From Peptococcaceae bacterium CEB3 (lineage in GTDB: Bacteria; Bacillota; Desulfitobacteriia; Desulfitobacteriales; Desulfitobacteriaceae): a stretch of 37,453 nt of DNA. Both the position numbers and the translations under genes were made by a program. The notes under the pieces were generated by a model, which saw only the letters and a program-made list of their open reading frames with translations, did no database searches and was not told the DNA's origin. Within the stretch, counting starts at the first letter, position 1. Each line of letters starts with the position of its first letter. The stretch covers positions 1-37,453 of the forward strand of contig LDXJ01000030.1 in assembly GCA_001029295.1 (NCBI GenBank), written 5' to 3'. This document shows, piece after piece, positions 17,433 through 26,876 of the stretch.

Positions 17433-18431
17433 CTAATTCTTCACCTGAGCCGCCTTCTTGCTTCTGTAGATGTCGAGGAGAACTGCAAGGATAACAACGA
17501 CACCGGTAAAAAATATCTGCCACTGTGACTGCATGTTCATCGACATAAGGCCGTCTTTAAGAACGGTCATGATAAAGACGCCGATTAGGCTGCCGACCAG
17601 AGAACCCACGCCGCCTGCCAAGGATGTCCCGCCAATAACAACAGCCGCTATAGCGTACAATTCCAACCCATTGCCTGTCTGGGGCACTATGGTTGTATAA
17701 GTCGCCGCGTACAATATTCCGGCCAGTCCTGCCGAAAAACCGCTTAACACATAAACTATTACCTTCCATTTATCGATATTTATGCCGGAAATGCGCGCCG
17801 CTTCTTCGTTGCTGCCAATCGCGTAGGTATAACGCCCGAGCTTTGTTCTCGTCAGCAATATATAGGCTGCGATGAAGAAGAGCAGGAGAAAGACAGCACC
17901 CATCGGGAACCCGCCCTGGGTCCTGTAGAAAGCAGTCTTAAACCAACCGTCAGCCTGATTGACAGTGGGATATTGCTGCGTCTGAACCTCGGCCACAATT
18001 GAGCCGAAACCAAGCGATATAAACTGTGTACCGAGCGTTACTATGAAGGGAGGAAGGTGAAGCTTCGCAATCAACAAACCGTTGATTAAACCGAATATAG
18101 TCGCCACGATCACTATAACAACCAAGCAAAAAGCTATGGGCCAGTGCCATACGTTATAGGCAACGCCACCAATAAGGGCCCCACTCATCATAACCGTACC
18201 AACGGAGAGATCGATACCCCCCGTGATAATAACAAACGTTTGGCCTATGGCCATAAATCCGATATAATATGAAGCATCCAAAATATTCATAAATGCAGAG
18301 TGTGAAAAAAAGTTCTGGCCGAAGATCGAAAAAAACGTACACATGATAAGCAATGCGCCCAGCGCCAAGAGCTTTTGCAGGCCGCTGCGCCTAATGGCTT
18401 CAAGAACACCGGATTTTTCACCATTAACCAT
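17433..18431 (-). CDS. Sugar ABC transporter permease 1 (RbsC-like)
   Basis: 332 residues of a BPD_transp_2 family permease with about eight to ten membrane spans. Family markers: IGQTFVIITGGIDLSVGTVMM near the N-terminus, KLHLPPFIVTLGTQFIS in the middle, RTKLGRYTYAIGSNEEAARISGI (the loop that contacts the ATPase) and AAVVIGGTSLAGGVGS. ATG at 18431 is preceded by GGGGG at 8 nt and overlaps the ATPase stop by 8 bp; the frame opens seven codons earlier but without a ribosome site. A single permease suggests a homodimer, as in ribose importers. Confidence 0.93.
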   Translation of the reverse strand: MVNGEKSGVLEAIRRSGLQKLLALGALLIMCTFFSIFGQNFFSHSAFMNILDASYYIGFMAIGQTFVIITGGIDLSVGTVMMSGALIGGVAYNVWHWPIAFCLVVIVIVATIFGLINGLLIAKLHLPPFIVTLGTQFISLGFGSIVAEVQTQQYPTVNQADGWFKTAFYRTQGGFPMGAVFLLLFFIAAYILLTRTKLGRYTYAIGSNEEAARISGINIDKWKVIVYVLSGFSAGLAGILYAATYTTIVPQTGNGLELYAIAAVVIGGTSLAGGVGSLVGSLIGVFIMTVLKDGLMSMNMQSQWQIFFTGVVVILAVLLDIYRSKKAAQVKN

Positions 18432-19974
18432 GCTTTTTACCCCCGACATCATTTAAAGTTGCGTATTTCATGATGATTTCTGAGTCTGCCTCGGAAATAT
18501 CCAGCTCTTTCGTCTTGGCACCTTCACACATCACAATAATCCTATCGCTCATTCTGAGTAATTCGGGCAGTTCGGACGAAATCATGATAATCGATCTCCC
18601 CCGATTTACGAGATCGTTCATAAGTTTGTAAATCTCGCTCTTGGCGCCGATATCTATCCCTCTCGTCGGTTCATCAAAAATCAAAATATCGCAGTTTTTA
18701 ATGAGCCATTTGGCTATGACGACCTTTTGCTGATTACCGCCGGAAAGGTTCCTAATTATTTGGCGACTGGATGGTGTCTTGATATCTATGCTTTTTATAT
18801 ACTTGTACGTTTCTTGTTCGCATTTTCTTTGATTGATAAATCCCGAGCTGGCATAATCATCCAAAGATGCCAGCATCGCGTTGTCAGTTACCGAGAGTCC
18901 GAGTGCCAGACCGTATCTCTTTCTGTCTTCGGAAAGATAACCAATGCCGTGGCTGACCGCATCCTTCGGGCACTTAATATTCACCTGCCTGCCACTCACG
19001 AATATGTCTCCCCTAAATCTTCTATCGGCGCCAATGACAAGCCTTGCCACTTCTGTTCTGCCGGCGCCTATCAGTCCCGCAAAACCCAATATCTCACCTT
19101 GTCTCAGCAAGAATGAGACATCCTTAACCAGAGGTGAAGAAAGGTTTTTCGTTTCCAGGACCACAGGGGCATCCGGCTTTACATGGCTTTTTGTTTTGGG
19201 CTCCTCGTAAATAGTACGACCGACCATCATTTTGATTATTTGATCGAGTGTTGCATCCTTCATGACCAGCGTTCCGACATATTGACCGTCTCTCATCACC
19301 GTCACCCGATCGGCCATCACCTCGATCTCTTCCAAGCGGTGAGAGATGTAAATGATCGAAACACCTTTGGCTCTCAGCTCGTTCATCATGTTGAACAGTT
19401 CCTCGGTCTCGCTGATTGTCAAAGCTGCTGTCGGCTCATCAAGAACGAGAATATTAGCCTCAAAGGAGATTGCTTTGGCGATTTCGACCATTTGTGCCTT
19501 GCCAATAGTAAGGAAGCTTATTTTATCCGTCGGTTTAATGTTTAGGTTCAGACTGTCAAACAATTTTCGGGTCCTTTCATTGATAACCCGATCATCGGTC
19601 ATGAAGCCTTTGGCTTCCCTGCCAACAAAAATATTTTGAGCGGCTGTTAAATGATTCATCAAGTTGAGTTCCTGATGAACAATTGAAATACCGGCAACCT
19701 GTGCTTCCTTGGCGGTTCTAAAGTGGACTTTTTTGCCGTTATAGACAATTTCTCCTTTATCAGGTTGATAGATGCCTGTCAAAATCTTCATCAGGGTTGA
19801 CTTCCCGGCTCCATTTTCCCCGACCAAGGCATGGACCTCGCCCTTTCTTAGTTCAAAAGTGCATTCTTTAAGGGCATGTACGCCTTGGAAACGTTTATCA
19901 ATCCCAAGCATTTCCAGAACTTTCTGAGATTCATTGGTCAAGGTATTGGCATTCCTTTCACCCACATGCAGCAC
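18424..19974 (-). CDS. Sugar ABC transporter ATP-binding protein 1 (RbsA-like, two ATPase domains)
   Basis: 516 residues with duplicated ATPase domains typical of RbsA/XylG/MglA. Domain 1: Walker A GENGAGKST at 52-60, signature variant LTIGKAQMVEIAKAI, Walker B ILVLDEPTAAL, IYISHRLEE. Domain 2: degenerate Walker A GLIGAGRTE, signature LSGGNQQK, Walker B ILIFDEPTRGID. It powers uptake of a monosaccharide through the adjoining permease. The start is uncertain: GTG 19974, GTG 19965 (after GAGG) or TTG 19941 (after GAAAGGAA) are all in frame. First gene of its operon; promoter and operator lie at 20063-20118. Confidence 0.94.
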   Translation of the reverse strand: MLHVGERNANTLTNESQKVLEMLGIDKRFQGVHALKECTFELRKGEVHALVGENGAGKSTLMKILTGIYQPDKGEIVYNGKKVHFRTAKEAQVAGISIVHQELNLMNHLTAAQNIFVGREAKGFMTDDRVINERTRKLFDSLNLNIKPTDKISFLTIGKAQMVEIAKAISFEANILVLDEPTAALTISETEELFNMMNELRAKGVSIIYISHRLEEIEVMADRVTVMRDGQYVGTLVMKDATLDQIIKMMVGRTIYEEPKTKSHVKPDAPVVLETKNLSSPLVKDVSFLLRQGEILGFAGLIGAGRTEVARLVIGADRRFRGDIFVSGRQVNIKCPKDAVSHGIGYLSEDRKRYGLALGLSVTDNAMLASLDDYASSGFINQRKCEQETYKYIKSIDIKTPSSRQIIRNLSGGNQQKVVIAKWLIKNCDILIFDEPTRGIDIGAKSEIYKLMNDLVNRGRSIIMISSELPELLRMSDRIIVMCEGAKTKELDISEADSEIIMKYATLNDVGGKKHG

Positions 19975-20062
19975 CTCGTCTTAGAATATTTTCTTTTCAC
20001 CTATAGCTATTGAACGGAGGAATACCCGGTTTGTCTCGCACCACCTTTCAAGGTCTTAGCTA

Positions 20063-20077
20063 TTGGAAACGTTTCAA
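20063..20077. promoter_or_regulatory. LacI-type operator just downstream of the ABC importer 1 promoter
   Basis: TTGGAAACGTTTCAA, identical (reverse complement) to 14833-14847. It lies 14 bp past the -10 box, where a bound repressor would block transcription start. Confidence 0.82.
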
Positions 20078-20090
20078 TTTTATTAATATA

Positions 20091-20118
20091 ATTATAACAG
20101 TTTCTACTGTAACTTCAA
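20091..20118 (-). promoter_or_regulatory. Promoter of ABC importer 1
   Basis: Minus strand TTGAAG (20118-20113), 16-nt spacer, TATAAT (20096-20091), pointing to the ATPase gene. Operator 14 bp downstream and two further operator-like sites 65-105 bp upstream frame it. Confidence 0.72.
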
Positions 20119-20160
20119 GTATTTTTCGAAAAAAATCAAAAAATCTCATAATCCCAAGTG

Positions 20161-20300
20161 AACACCTACCTCTCTCTGCAAACGTTATTCATCCATCATC
20201 GCTCTTCTCCAGTAAACGTTTACACTCCTGTTTGTCATACTATTCGCTATGCTTTCCTAAATTCCTGCTGCGGATTGGGGCGTTAGGAAAATATTTTTAG
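20161..20300 (-). repeat. Duplicated regulatory block, copy A (paired operators)
   Basis: About 135 bp aligns without gaps, roughly three bases in four, with 36486-36620 upstream of lacI2. It contains the perfect palindrome GTAAACGTTTAC (20212-20223) and a second AAACGTT site centred at 20183, 34 bp away, the same spacing as in copy B. The GAGAGAGGTAG ribosome-like stretch before lacI2 is also conserved here, but the coding sequence is not, so a lacI paralogue was deleted or only the control region was copied. The palindrome also resembles a CcpA cre site. Confidence 0.8.
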
Positions 20301-20835
20301 GGGTATTTCGATTCACCAGGGGGGAGCCTCACCAGGGAGAGTCTTGGACGCTGCCAAGAGGGACATCTCAAGCTGAGCTTACGAATCCAAGATAGAAGCA
20401 TCCCTCTCGTGATGCCCTCCATGCCCGGTCCCGGCAAAGAGGTGGACTTTGGAACGCCGACTTCCTTATTTCGTGAGATGCCGCTACGATCTTGGCAAAT
20501 TCAAAAGCGTTGTTCGGGGTTAGTCTTCCGTATCCATCCGCCTTGGTTAGTCCCTCGGTTACAAAAGACCGGCCGAAGCATATTTTGTAGTTCGCAGCCA
20601 GCGCCGCTACGCTAGGGCCGTAGACAGTGCCTGCCTGGGGAAAGGCCCTTTGGGGTCTGTTTAAAAAGAGCTTTCCCCCAAGCTTTAAACAAGTCTGATT
20701 TCGGGTGACGCTTTGAGGTTGACTCGCCCACACTGACCACGACCCCGACGCCTGCATGGGTTCATTTCTAAACAAGCAAGACGCCCCGCCTGACTGTAAA
20801 GGAATCTCCGATTAACATCGCCTTTAGGCTTCTCC
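20301..20835. other. 535-bp gap between fucI2 and the regulatory block, with a coding-like remnant
   Basis: On the minus strand, ~57 codons at 20467-20637 read like a protein segment: AGTVYGPSVAALAANYKICF and TPNNAFEFAKIVAASHEI. Surrounding codons are unstructured and there is no usable start. I do not recognise the family. By position (after the isomerase) it could be a relic of a lost downstream catabolic gene. Near 20660-20690 a short stem AGCTT/AAGCT followed by CTTTTT may be a weak terminator for fucI2. Confidence 0.35.
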
Positions 20836-22638
20836 TCAATATTTCCCGTACATCGGTCCGAAATTCCCGCAAGCCCTGAAGTCAGCCCCCTCCAAATCCT
20901 TGCTACCAAATGCAGCCCAGGCGCTGGGCCGGAAAATCCTTTCTTCCGGGACATTGTGCATGCTGACCGGCAGGCGCAGCATCGCGGCCAAGGTGATCAA
21001 GTCGCCGCCGATATGACCGAAACTGATGGCTCCATGGTTGGCCCCCCAATGACTCATCACGGAATAGACATCCTTGAAAGCGTCTTCTCCTGTCAAAACC
21101 GGCACAAACCAGGTGGTGGGCCAGGTGGGGTCCGTCCGTTCATTCAAAATCGCGTGCATATCCGGAGGAAGTTCCACCGTGTATCCTTCAGCAATCTGGA
21201 GAACAGGCCCCAGTCCTTTGATGAGATTCACCCGGGACATGGTTACCGGCATCCCTCCTCGCGTGAGAAAGCAGGAAGAAAAGCCCCCGCCCCGGAAATA
21301 GCCCAGAATGGCAGGCCGCCAAGAAGTCTCCTCCAGACACTTTTTCACTTCCGATTCGGCAATTTCCCAAAACGGCCTGATCACCGGCTCTCCGTCCCGT
21401 GACTGCGCACCTGTACCGTCCAAAGCCGCGGCTCCCGAGTTAATTAGGTGAATAATCCCTCCCGCTGCCAAGCCGGAGAGTTCTTGACCCGTGACCCGTT
21501 TCACCGCCTCCGGGCTCCAGTAAGTCCGCACATCGGCAAAGATCTGAGCCGTTCCGCTCAGAAGATGGCCGAACAGCATAGCTACCCCGTTGAGGCTATC
21601 GTTTTCTGTCGCCAGGATGAAGGGCTCCCTCGTTCCGTTCCAGTCGAAGGATGAGTTGAGAATGGCCTCCATAAAGTCCCCGTTGGGGAAATGATCCGTC
21701 CACTGGCGCTGTCCCTGAAAACCAGCCGCGATGGCATTGTGCCCCTCTGCCTCTTCTTCAAAACCCAAGTCGGCCAGCCTTGGGTTACCCACCATGAGAT
21801 CCCGCACAATGATGGCCATCTTGACCGAAGTTTGCCAATCACGATCTTTTTTCTCCCGTGAGGATTGATTCTCAGGCAAATTGTTATCCGGGCCTTCCTG
21901 ACAGTTTTTCTTGACCCAGTTCAAAGCCCGCTCAAATTCCTCCGGGTCGAAAATCCCTTCTTCGATGCGCCGAACCAGTTCGCTCATGTCGACGTATTCA
22001 TTACGCATGCCCAGATAGCTCTGAAAGAAATCGGGATCGACGATGGAACCGCCGATGCCCATGGCGACGCCTCCCACCGACAAATAGGACCTCCCCCTCA
22101 TCTCCGCGACCGCTAAGCCTGCCCGGACAAATCGAAGGATCTTTTCCTTTACGTCTTCCGGAATGACGCTGTCGTCAGCATCGCGAACATCCTTGCCATA
22201 AATCCCGAAAGCCGGCAACCCTTTTTGGCTTAGGGAAGCGAGGGCCGAAGCCAAATAGACTGCCCCAGGCCTTTCCGTACCGTTAAAGCCCCAGATCGCT
22301 TGGGGCAAAAGGGGGTCCATATCAATGGTTTCGGCGCTGTAGCACCATGCCGGCGTGACACTGATGGATACACCCACTCCCTCCCGGGCAAATTTCTCCG
22401 CGCATTTAGCCGCCTCGGCCACCCCGCCAATCGTCGTATCCGCGATCACGCACTCTACCGGCATACCATTGACGTGCCTCAGATTCGCCGTGATTAGGCG
22501 TTCCACCGCCTGGGCCATTCCCATCGTCTGACCCTCGAGCGATTCCCGGACTCCCCTTCTCCGCCCGTCAATCGTAGGACGAATGCCGACCTTGGGCAGC
22601 TTCCCACGCAACCGCTTGGCTCCTTCATTATGCTCCAT
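20836..22638 (-). CDS. fucI: L-fucose isomerase, copy 2
   Basis: 600 residues from ATG 22638 (GGGG at 5 nt); the frame extends another 33 codons upstream, but that segment has no similarity to copy 1 and is disfavoured. The metal ligands E345, D369 and H535 are conserved ([20 protein letters not shown]). It differs from copy 1 mainly in surface segments such as 265-285 and the last few residues. It follows the intact rhamnulokinase-type kinase by 195 bp, so kinase, isomerase and the RhaM-type mutarotase together cover entry of a 6-deoxyhexose: anomer conversion, isomerisation, phosphorylation. This copy is the better candidate for true L-fucose or a methylated/6-deoxy derivative. Confidence 0.95.
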   Translation of the reverse strand: MEHNEGAKRLRGKLPKVGIRPTIDGRRRGVRESLEGQTMGMAQAVERLITANLRHVNGMPVECVIADTTIGGVAEAAKCAEKFAREGVGVSISVTPAWCYSAETIDMDPLLPQAIWGFNGTERPGAVYLASALASLSQKGLPAFGIYGKDVRDADDSVIPEDVKEKILRFVRAGLAVAEMRGRSYLSVGGVAMGIGGSIVDPDFFQSYLGMRNEYVDMSELVRRIEEGIFDPEEFERALNWVKKNCQEGPDNNLPENQSSREKKDRDWQTSVKMAIIVRDLMVGNPRLADLGFEEEAEGHNAIAAGFQGQRQWTDHFPNGDFMEAILNSSFDWNGTREPFILATENDSLNGVAMLFGHLLSGTAQIFADVRTYWSPEAVKRVTGQELSGLAAGGIIHLINSGAAALDGTGAQSRDGEPVIRPFWEIAESEVKKCLEETSWRPAILGYFRGGGFSSCFLTRGGMPVTMSRVNLIKGLGPVLQIAEGYTVELPPDMHAILNERTDPTWPTTWFVPVLTGEDAFKDVYSVMSHWGANHGAISFGHIGGDLITLAAMLRLPVSMHNVPEERIFRPSAWAAFGSKDLEGADFRACGNFGPMYGKY

Positions 22639-22833
22639 AAAAACCCCATCCCTTTCCTTTGTGCCTAAAGTCCAAGAGTGCACGGACAATGGTTTCTGTA
22701 CAATTTGTTTCGCCATACTCCGACAATTGGTATCCAAGCGTTAATTTAAGCGAACTCTAACGAGCATCTGCACTCTTCACCTTTCCGCGATAACCTGATA
22801 GGGTGACGCCATACCAAGATCCTTGCACACATC

Positions 22834-24318
22834 TCACCCGCTCACCCTTGCTTTGAGATCCAAATACCTCCGGTACAGCTCAGCCCAGAGTTCCTGCTCC
22901 CGGCTTTCGTAAGTTTTCACCGTAAAAGAACCTCGCACGATATTCCTGGCGTCGCCTAACGTAGCGATTTCCCCTAAAGCCATGGCCTGAACCAACACGT
23001 TTCCGGTAGCCGTTGCTTCCGCGGGTCCGGCCAGAACTGGGCGGTCGCAGGCGTCGGCCGCAAACTGGCAGAGCAGTTCATTATGGATGCCGCCGCCCAC
23101 CATATGGATCACCGGCAAGCGCCGGCCCAAGATATTCTCCAACTTCTCCAGCACCAGCCGGTACTCCAGAGCCAGGCTCACCAAGACACACTTGATAATT
23201 TCACCTTTAGTCTGAGGCGCCGCCTGCCCGTTCTCGGCACAGAAACGTTGAATGGCAGCAGGCATATCCCCAGGGTTGAGAAAAACCGGATGGTTGGGCA
23301 AGACCAAAGGGGCTAGGGTAGAAAGCTTAGCCTCACGGGCCAGCCCGCTCATCTCATCATAGGTAAACATCTCACCCTTTTTTGCCCAGACCCGGCGGCA
23401 CTCTTGCAAGAGCCACAAGCCGGTGACATTCTTTAAGAGCCGGAAGGTCCCCCCCACACAACCCTCATTGCTAAACTCCGCCTCAAGGGTTTCGGGGGTT
23501 ACGACGGGAACGGGGACCTCCGCTCCAACCAGAGACCACGTGCCACTGCTGATGAACAAGTAGTCAGTATCCATGGCGGGCACAGCTGCCATGGCGCTGG
23601 CCGTATCGTGGCTGCCCACGGCCAGGACCGGGATGGAGCCGATTCCCGTTGCGCGAGCTATCCCGGGCAGGAGCCGGCCCGCAACTCTGCCAGGTTGGAT
23701 AATGTCCGGCATGAGAGCAACCGGTAATCCCAACGACTCCAGTAAACCGTTGGCCCAAGTCCCTTGTCGGGTATTGAAGGCTTGGCTCGTCGTGGAAATC
23801 GTGAATTCGCTTTCCTTTACTCCTGTAAGGAAAAACTTGAATAAATCCGGCATCATGAGCAAGGATTGTGCCTGTTTTAACAACTCGGGCTGCTCTTTTT
23901 TTACAGCAAGAAGCTGGTAGAGCGTATTGATGGCCATACTCTGAATACCCGTTTGTCCAAATACTTCGGACCGGGGCACCACTTGAAAAACTTCCTCCAT
24001 AATTCCGCTAGTTCGCTCATCCCGGTAATGGGAGGGATTACCCAGAAGATAACCCTTTCCATCCACGAGGCCGAAATCCACGCCCCAAGTATCAACAGCC
24101 AAACCCTTTAGGTCTGACCCGTATTTGCCGGCAGCTGCCCTCAAGCCATTGCTCATCTCCCGGAACAGCCTGAGGACATCCCAGTATAGATGCCTTCCCA
24201 CCCGGACCGGCTCATTCGGAAAACGATAAAGTTCCTGCAGTTGCAGACGCGAATCGTCCAGCGTGCCGACAATGGCCCGCCCGCTCTCTGCTCCCAGATC
24301 AAATGCTAAATAACGCAA
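22834..24318 (-). CDS. rhaB: FGGY kinase, rhamnulokinase-type (L-rhamnulose/L-fuculose kinase)
   Basis: 494 residues from TTG 24318, which follows AAGGAGG and places YLAFDLGAESGRAIVG at the N-terminus as in RhaB; an ATG at 24408 directly abuts the rhaM stop but would add 30 unrelated residues. Other RhaB motifs: LKGLAVDTWGVDFGLVD, GIQSMAINTLYQLLA, LFISSGTWSLVGAE, KNVTGLWLLQECRR and the C-terminal HMVGGGIHNELLCQFAADA. It phosphorylates the ketose made by the isomerase at C1. Next to fucI and without a rhamnose isomerase in sight, L-fuculose is the more likely in vivo substrate; family members of this type are frequently found with fucI. A decayed paralogue sits at 13695-14018. Confidence 0.88.
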   Translation of the reverse strand: MRYLAFDLGAESGRAIVGTLDDSRLQLQELYRFPNEPVRVGRHLYWDVLRLFREMSNGLRAAAGKYGSDLKGLAVDTWGVDFGLVDGKGYLLGNPSHYRDERTSGIMEEVFQVVPRSEVFGQTGIQSMAINTLYQLLAVKKEQPELLKQAQSLLMMPDLFKFFLTGVKESEFTISTTSQAFNTRQGTWANGLLESLGLPVALMPDIIQPGRVAGRLLPGIARATGIGSIPVLAVGSHDTASAMAAVPAMDTDYLFISSGTWSLVGAEVPVPVVTPETLEAEFSNEGCVGGTFRLLKNVTGLWLLQECRRVWAKKGEMFTYDEMSGLAREAKLSTLAPLVLPNHPVFLNPGDMPAAIQRFCAENGQAAPQTKGEIIKCVLVSLALEYRLVLEKLENILGRRLPVIHMVGGGIHNELLCQFAADACDRPVLAGPAEATATGNVLVQAMALGEIATLGDARNIVRGSFTVKTYESREQELWAELYRRYLDLKARVSG

Positions 24319-24408
24319 TGAAGGACCGCCTCCTTCGGGTGAAAAAATATGGACCGAGAACCCTTCAGACTTCTTTTCCTGCCCGGAAGTCACGCCTGTT
24401 CTGATCAT

Positions 24409-24732
24409 TTAATCCAAGTGGAAAATCTCGTCCATATCCCCCCACCACTCATCCTCTTGGGTCGTGTCCAATGGCTGCTGGCAGGGTTTACAAACATCCC
24501 ACCATTTTTGCGTGACCGGGTCTGCCGCCATCTTGGCCATGTCGGCCGCATAGTCTTCACCCGTATACTCAAAGTAGCTGAAAAGATACCCGTCCCGGTA
24601 GTAAATTGAGTAATTCGCAATGTTACATTCTTTAATCGTTTTCAGGACATCCGGCCAAACGCTGGCATGGAGTCTTTTGTACTCTTCCAGTTTCTCTGCC
24701 TTGACTTTGATGACGGAGCCATAACGTTTCAA
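24409..24732 (-). CDS. rhaM: L-rhamnose/L-fucose mutarotase (RhaM family)
   Basis: 107 residues, close to the 104 of E. coli RhaM, which interconverts alpha and beta anomers of L-rhamnose. Y18 and H22 (EEYKRLHASVWP) match the catalytic positions of the E. coli enzyme; PVTQKWWDVC and the tail EWWGDMDEIFHLD are also family features. Some members of this family act on L-fucose, which fits the adjoining fucI. The start is TTG, preceded by GGGAGG at 8 nt. The stop is 90 bp before the favoured kinase start, and 32 bp separate the gene from URO-D2 upstream, so it is well inside an operon. Confidence 0.92.
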   Translation of the reverse strand: MKRYGSVIKVKAEKLEEYKRLHASVWPDVLKTIKECNIANYSIYYRDGYLFSYFEYTGEDYAADMAKMAADPVTQKWWDVCKPCQQPLDTTQEDEWWGDMDEIFHLD

Positions 24733-24764
24733 GACTCATTCCTCCCTGACAAACTAATTTCCCT

Positions 24765-25910
24765 CTAAATTTCCTCATCATACTCGCCCAGTTTCAGGGG
24801 ATATCCTCCGTACTCGCGCACGAGTTGTACCATATACTCGTAATTCTCCGGCGGAACATTGGCCGCCACCGAGTGATCGGAGGCGATGATGTACCCTCCC
24901 CCTTTGGCGGCATTGAGCTTGCGCAGGACTTCGCGTTTAATCTCCTCCCGGCTTCCTTCCGCTAAAATCCGGACGTCGATATTGCCAAAGTAAGCCAACC
25001 TCCCCTTGTATACCCTTTTCAGCTCGACAACATCCAAGCCCGCTTTTACTTCGAGAGGATTATAGCAGTCAATCCCGGCTTCTATCAGGTCATCATAGAT
25101 GACGCTGGCATTGCCGCAGCCGTGGTAGATGACCTTAGCCCCCAGGCGATGAAATTCATCGCAGAGTTTTTTGACAGCCGGAAAAAACATTTTCCTCCAG
25201 GTGACCGGCGAGAAAAACATTCCCTTGTCATAGGCCACATCTCCCCAGATCACCATTCCTTTTAAATTGAACATCTCGATCTGCCTCTTCCCGATCGCCA
25301 GCATGTGCTCCGTCAGGCGGTCGATAAAGGCCTGAGTCTCTTCCGGGTAGAGGACCAAGTCCATTAAGGCTCCTTCCGTACCCCGGCAGCGCCACAAAGC
25401 TTCAAACGGTTCGCAAACACTTCCCCAGATAAAAAAGTCGTTTTTGTAACGTTCCACAGTTTCCGCGAAACTCGGCAATACCATGTAATCATCGCCCGTA
25501 TTGATGATGTCGTCCCGTTCGTCATAATAGCGCCGGGGATCAAGAGGATCATCAAATTGGAAAGAGGCATATTCCTCAGCCGACTTGATGCCGAACTCGA
25601 GAAACATAGGCATGGGGGCTTCCGTCCGACGCTTAATAACAGATCCCCAGCCGGTTTCGTAGACCATTTGCTCCTCGCTCCGTTCGATGAAGCGGCTGCG
25701 CATAACCCGCGGGTCGATATTAGGGGTGACCACGAGCAGATCCAAATCATAGTGCTCGTAAATGAAGTCATCTGGAGCCTTGTCTTTTTGCCAATTCTTC
25801 ATGAACAAACTCCAGAAGAAGTCGGTTATCGGCACCCGATCCGGCTCTTCGTGGTTCAAAGCTTTCAGTACACGTTCGGTTTTAATCTCGGCCCTGCTTT
25901 TCTCAGGCAT
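24765..25910 (-). CDS. URO-D-family methyltransferase-like protein 2
   Basis: 381 residues from ATG 25910 (GAAGG at 6 nt; the in-frame TTG two codons earlier lies too close to it). Family start TERVLKALNHEEPDRVPITDFFW; the metal region reads YHGCGNASVIYDDLIEAGID with H263 and C265. The third zinc Cys seen in MtaA-type enzymes is replaced: the end reads IIASDHSVAANVPPENYEYM. Related proteins are often annotated as uroporphyrinogen decarboxylase, but haem synthesis is not indicated here. It lies between the corrinoid protein and rhaM, so it probably moves a methyl group to or from that corrinoid, possibly as the substrate-specific methyltransferase (inference). Confidence 0.87.
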   Translation of the reverse strand: MPEKSRAEIKTERVLKALNHEEPDRVPITDFFWSLFMKNWQKDKAPDDFIYEHYDLDLLVVTPNIDPRVMRSRFIERSEEQMVYETGWGSVIKRRTEAPMPMFLEFGIKSAEEYASFQFDDPLDPRRYYDERDDIINTGDDYMVLPSFAETVERYKNDFFIWGSVCEPFEALWRCRGTEGALMDLVLYPEETQAFIDRLTEHMLAIGKRQIEMFNLKGMVIWGDVAYDKGMFFSPVTWRKMFFPAVKKLCDEFHRLGAKVIYHGCGNASVIYDDLIEAGIDCYNPLEVKAGLDVVELKRVYKGRLAYFGNIDVRILAEGSREEIKREVLRKLNAAKGGGYIIASDHSVAANVPPENYEYMVQLVREYGGYPLKLGEYDEEI

Positions 25911-26046
25911 AAGCAACCTTCTTCCTATTTTTTTGTCGGGGAACCGTTTGACTTATGCGATGTCCATATCATCCTTAAGACCCTCGGCGTCTGACCCCTC
26001 TGGCAATCCGCTCTTCCGTGTATTCATCCGATAGAATGGAATCCCT

Positions 26047-26688
26047 TTACTGTGCGGCCAGGCAAAAGTTCTTGGCCATCTCGGCCGCGGAAGCGGCATC
26101 GTCAGCGTACCCATCCGCACCGATCTCCCGGGCAAACTTCTGTGTGACCGGCGCCCCTCCCACTATTACTTTAACCTGATCCCGGATACCCGCTTCGGCC
26201 AGCCCCTCAATGACATTCTTCATGCCCGGCATGGTCGTCGTCAACAGCGCGGAAATGGCGAGAATATCCGGCTTATGCTCCTGGGTCGCCGCGACAAATT
26301 TGTCCGCCGCCACGTCCACGCCCAAATCGATAATTTCCAGGCCGGCTCCTTCCATCATCATCCCGACCAGGTTCTTGCCGATATCATGCAAATCCCCTTT
26401 AGTCGTTCCCATGACGACTTTGCCGACAGGTTCCACGCCCGACGCCGAAAGCAGGGGTTTCAGAATGTCCATCCCCATGTGCATGGCGCGGGCGGCAATC
26501 AAAACCTCGGGCACATAGACTTCGTTATTCCTAAACTTGCCCCCGATAACATCCATTCCGGCAATCAGACCCTGGATCAGGACATCATTGACGTCCATAC
26601 CTGAATCCAACGCGTTTTGTACCAGTTCTTTCACTTTTTTCCCGTTACCCACTTGTAAGGCAGCAGAAATTTCTTCTAGAATAGGCAT
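26047..26688 (-). CDS. Corrinoid (B12-binding) methyltransferase protein, MtbC/MttC-like
   Basis: 213 residues. An N-terminal four-helix cap (residues ~1-85, GLIAGMDVIGGKFRNNEVYVPEVLIAARAMH) precedes a B12-binding Rossmann domain carrying D99-x-H101-xx-G104 (GDLHDIGKNLV), the motif whose His ligates cobalt. SALLTTTM and VGGAPVTQKFAREIGADGY complete the signature. Such proteins carry a methyl group between a substrate-specific methyltransferase and an acceptor methyltransferase. The usual partners MtbB, MttB or MtaB are absent; the neighbours on both sides are URO-D proteins. ATG follows GGGAGG at 9 nt. No reductive activator (RamA/RACo) gene lies in the window. The assignment as corrinoid carrier is firm; the methyl donor is unknown. 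Confidence 0.95.
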   Translation of the reverse strand: MPILEEISAALQVGNGKKVKELVQNALDSGMDVNDVLIQGLIAGMDVIGGKFRNNEVYVPEVLIAARAMHMGMDILKPLLSASGVEPVGKVVMGTTKGDLHDIGKNLVGMMMEGAGLEIIDLGVDVAADKFVAATQEHKPDILAISALLTTTMPGMKNVIEGLAEAGIRDQVKVIVGGAPVTQKFAREIGADGYADDAASAAEMAKNFCLAAQ

Positions 26689-26846
26689 TCGTTTTTTCCT
26701 CCCAAATAATCATTTTGCAGATCGACTTCTCTGCATAATCTTCTCTATTTAATTTTGAAACACAAGCATCTTCGCCAGCCTTCAGGATTCTGTTTTCCTG
26801 GTGGGCACCCCCAAGACAGTGGTGAGGTGGCGAGGATTGACCCATC

Positions 26847-26857
26847 GTAACGTTTCC
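26847..26857. promoter_or_regulatory. Possible operator upstream of the corrinoid gene
   Basis: GTAACGTTTCC resembles the GAAACGTTTC operators but has one mismatched pair. It is 160 bp upstream of the corrinoid start, in the gap after URO-D3. Weak. Confidence 0.25.
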
Positions 26858-26876
26858 TCGTCACGCAGCCCCAGAT

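Noticed and set aside
26689-26876. Cobalamin riboswitch before the corrinoid gene
   Set aside because: I looked for the B12-box and its conserved core on the minus strand here and in the 27993-28474 gap and did not find them.
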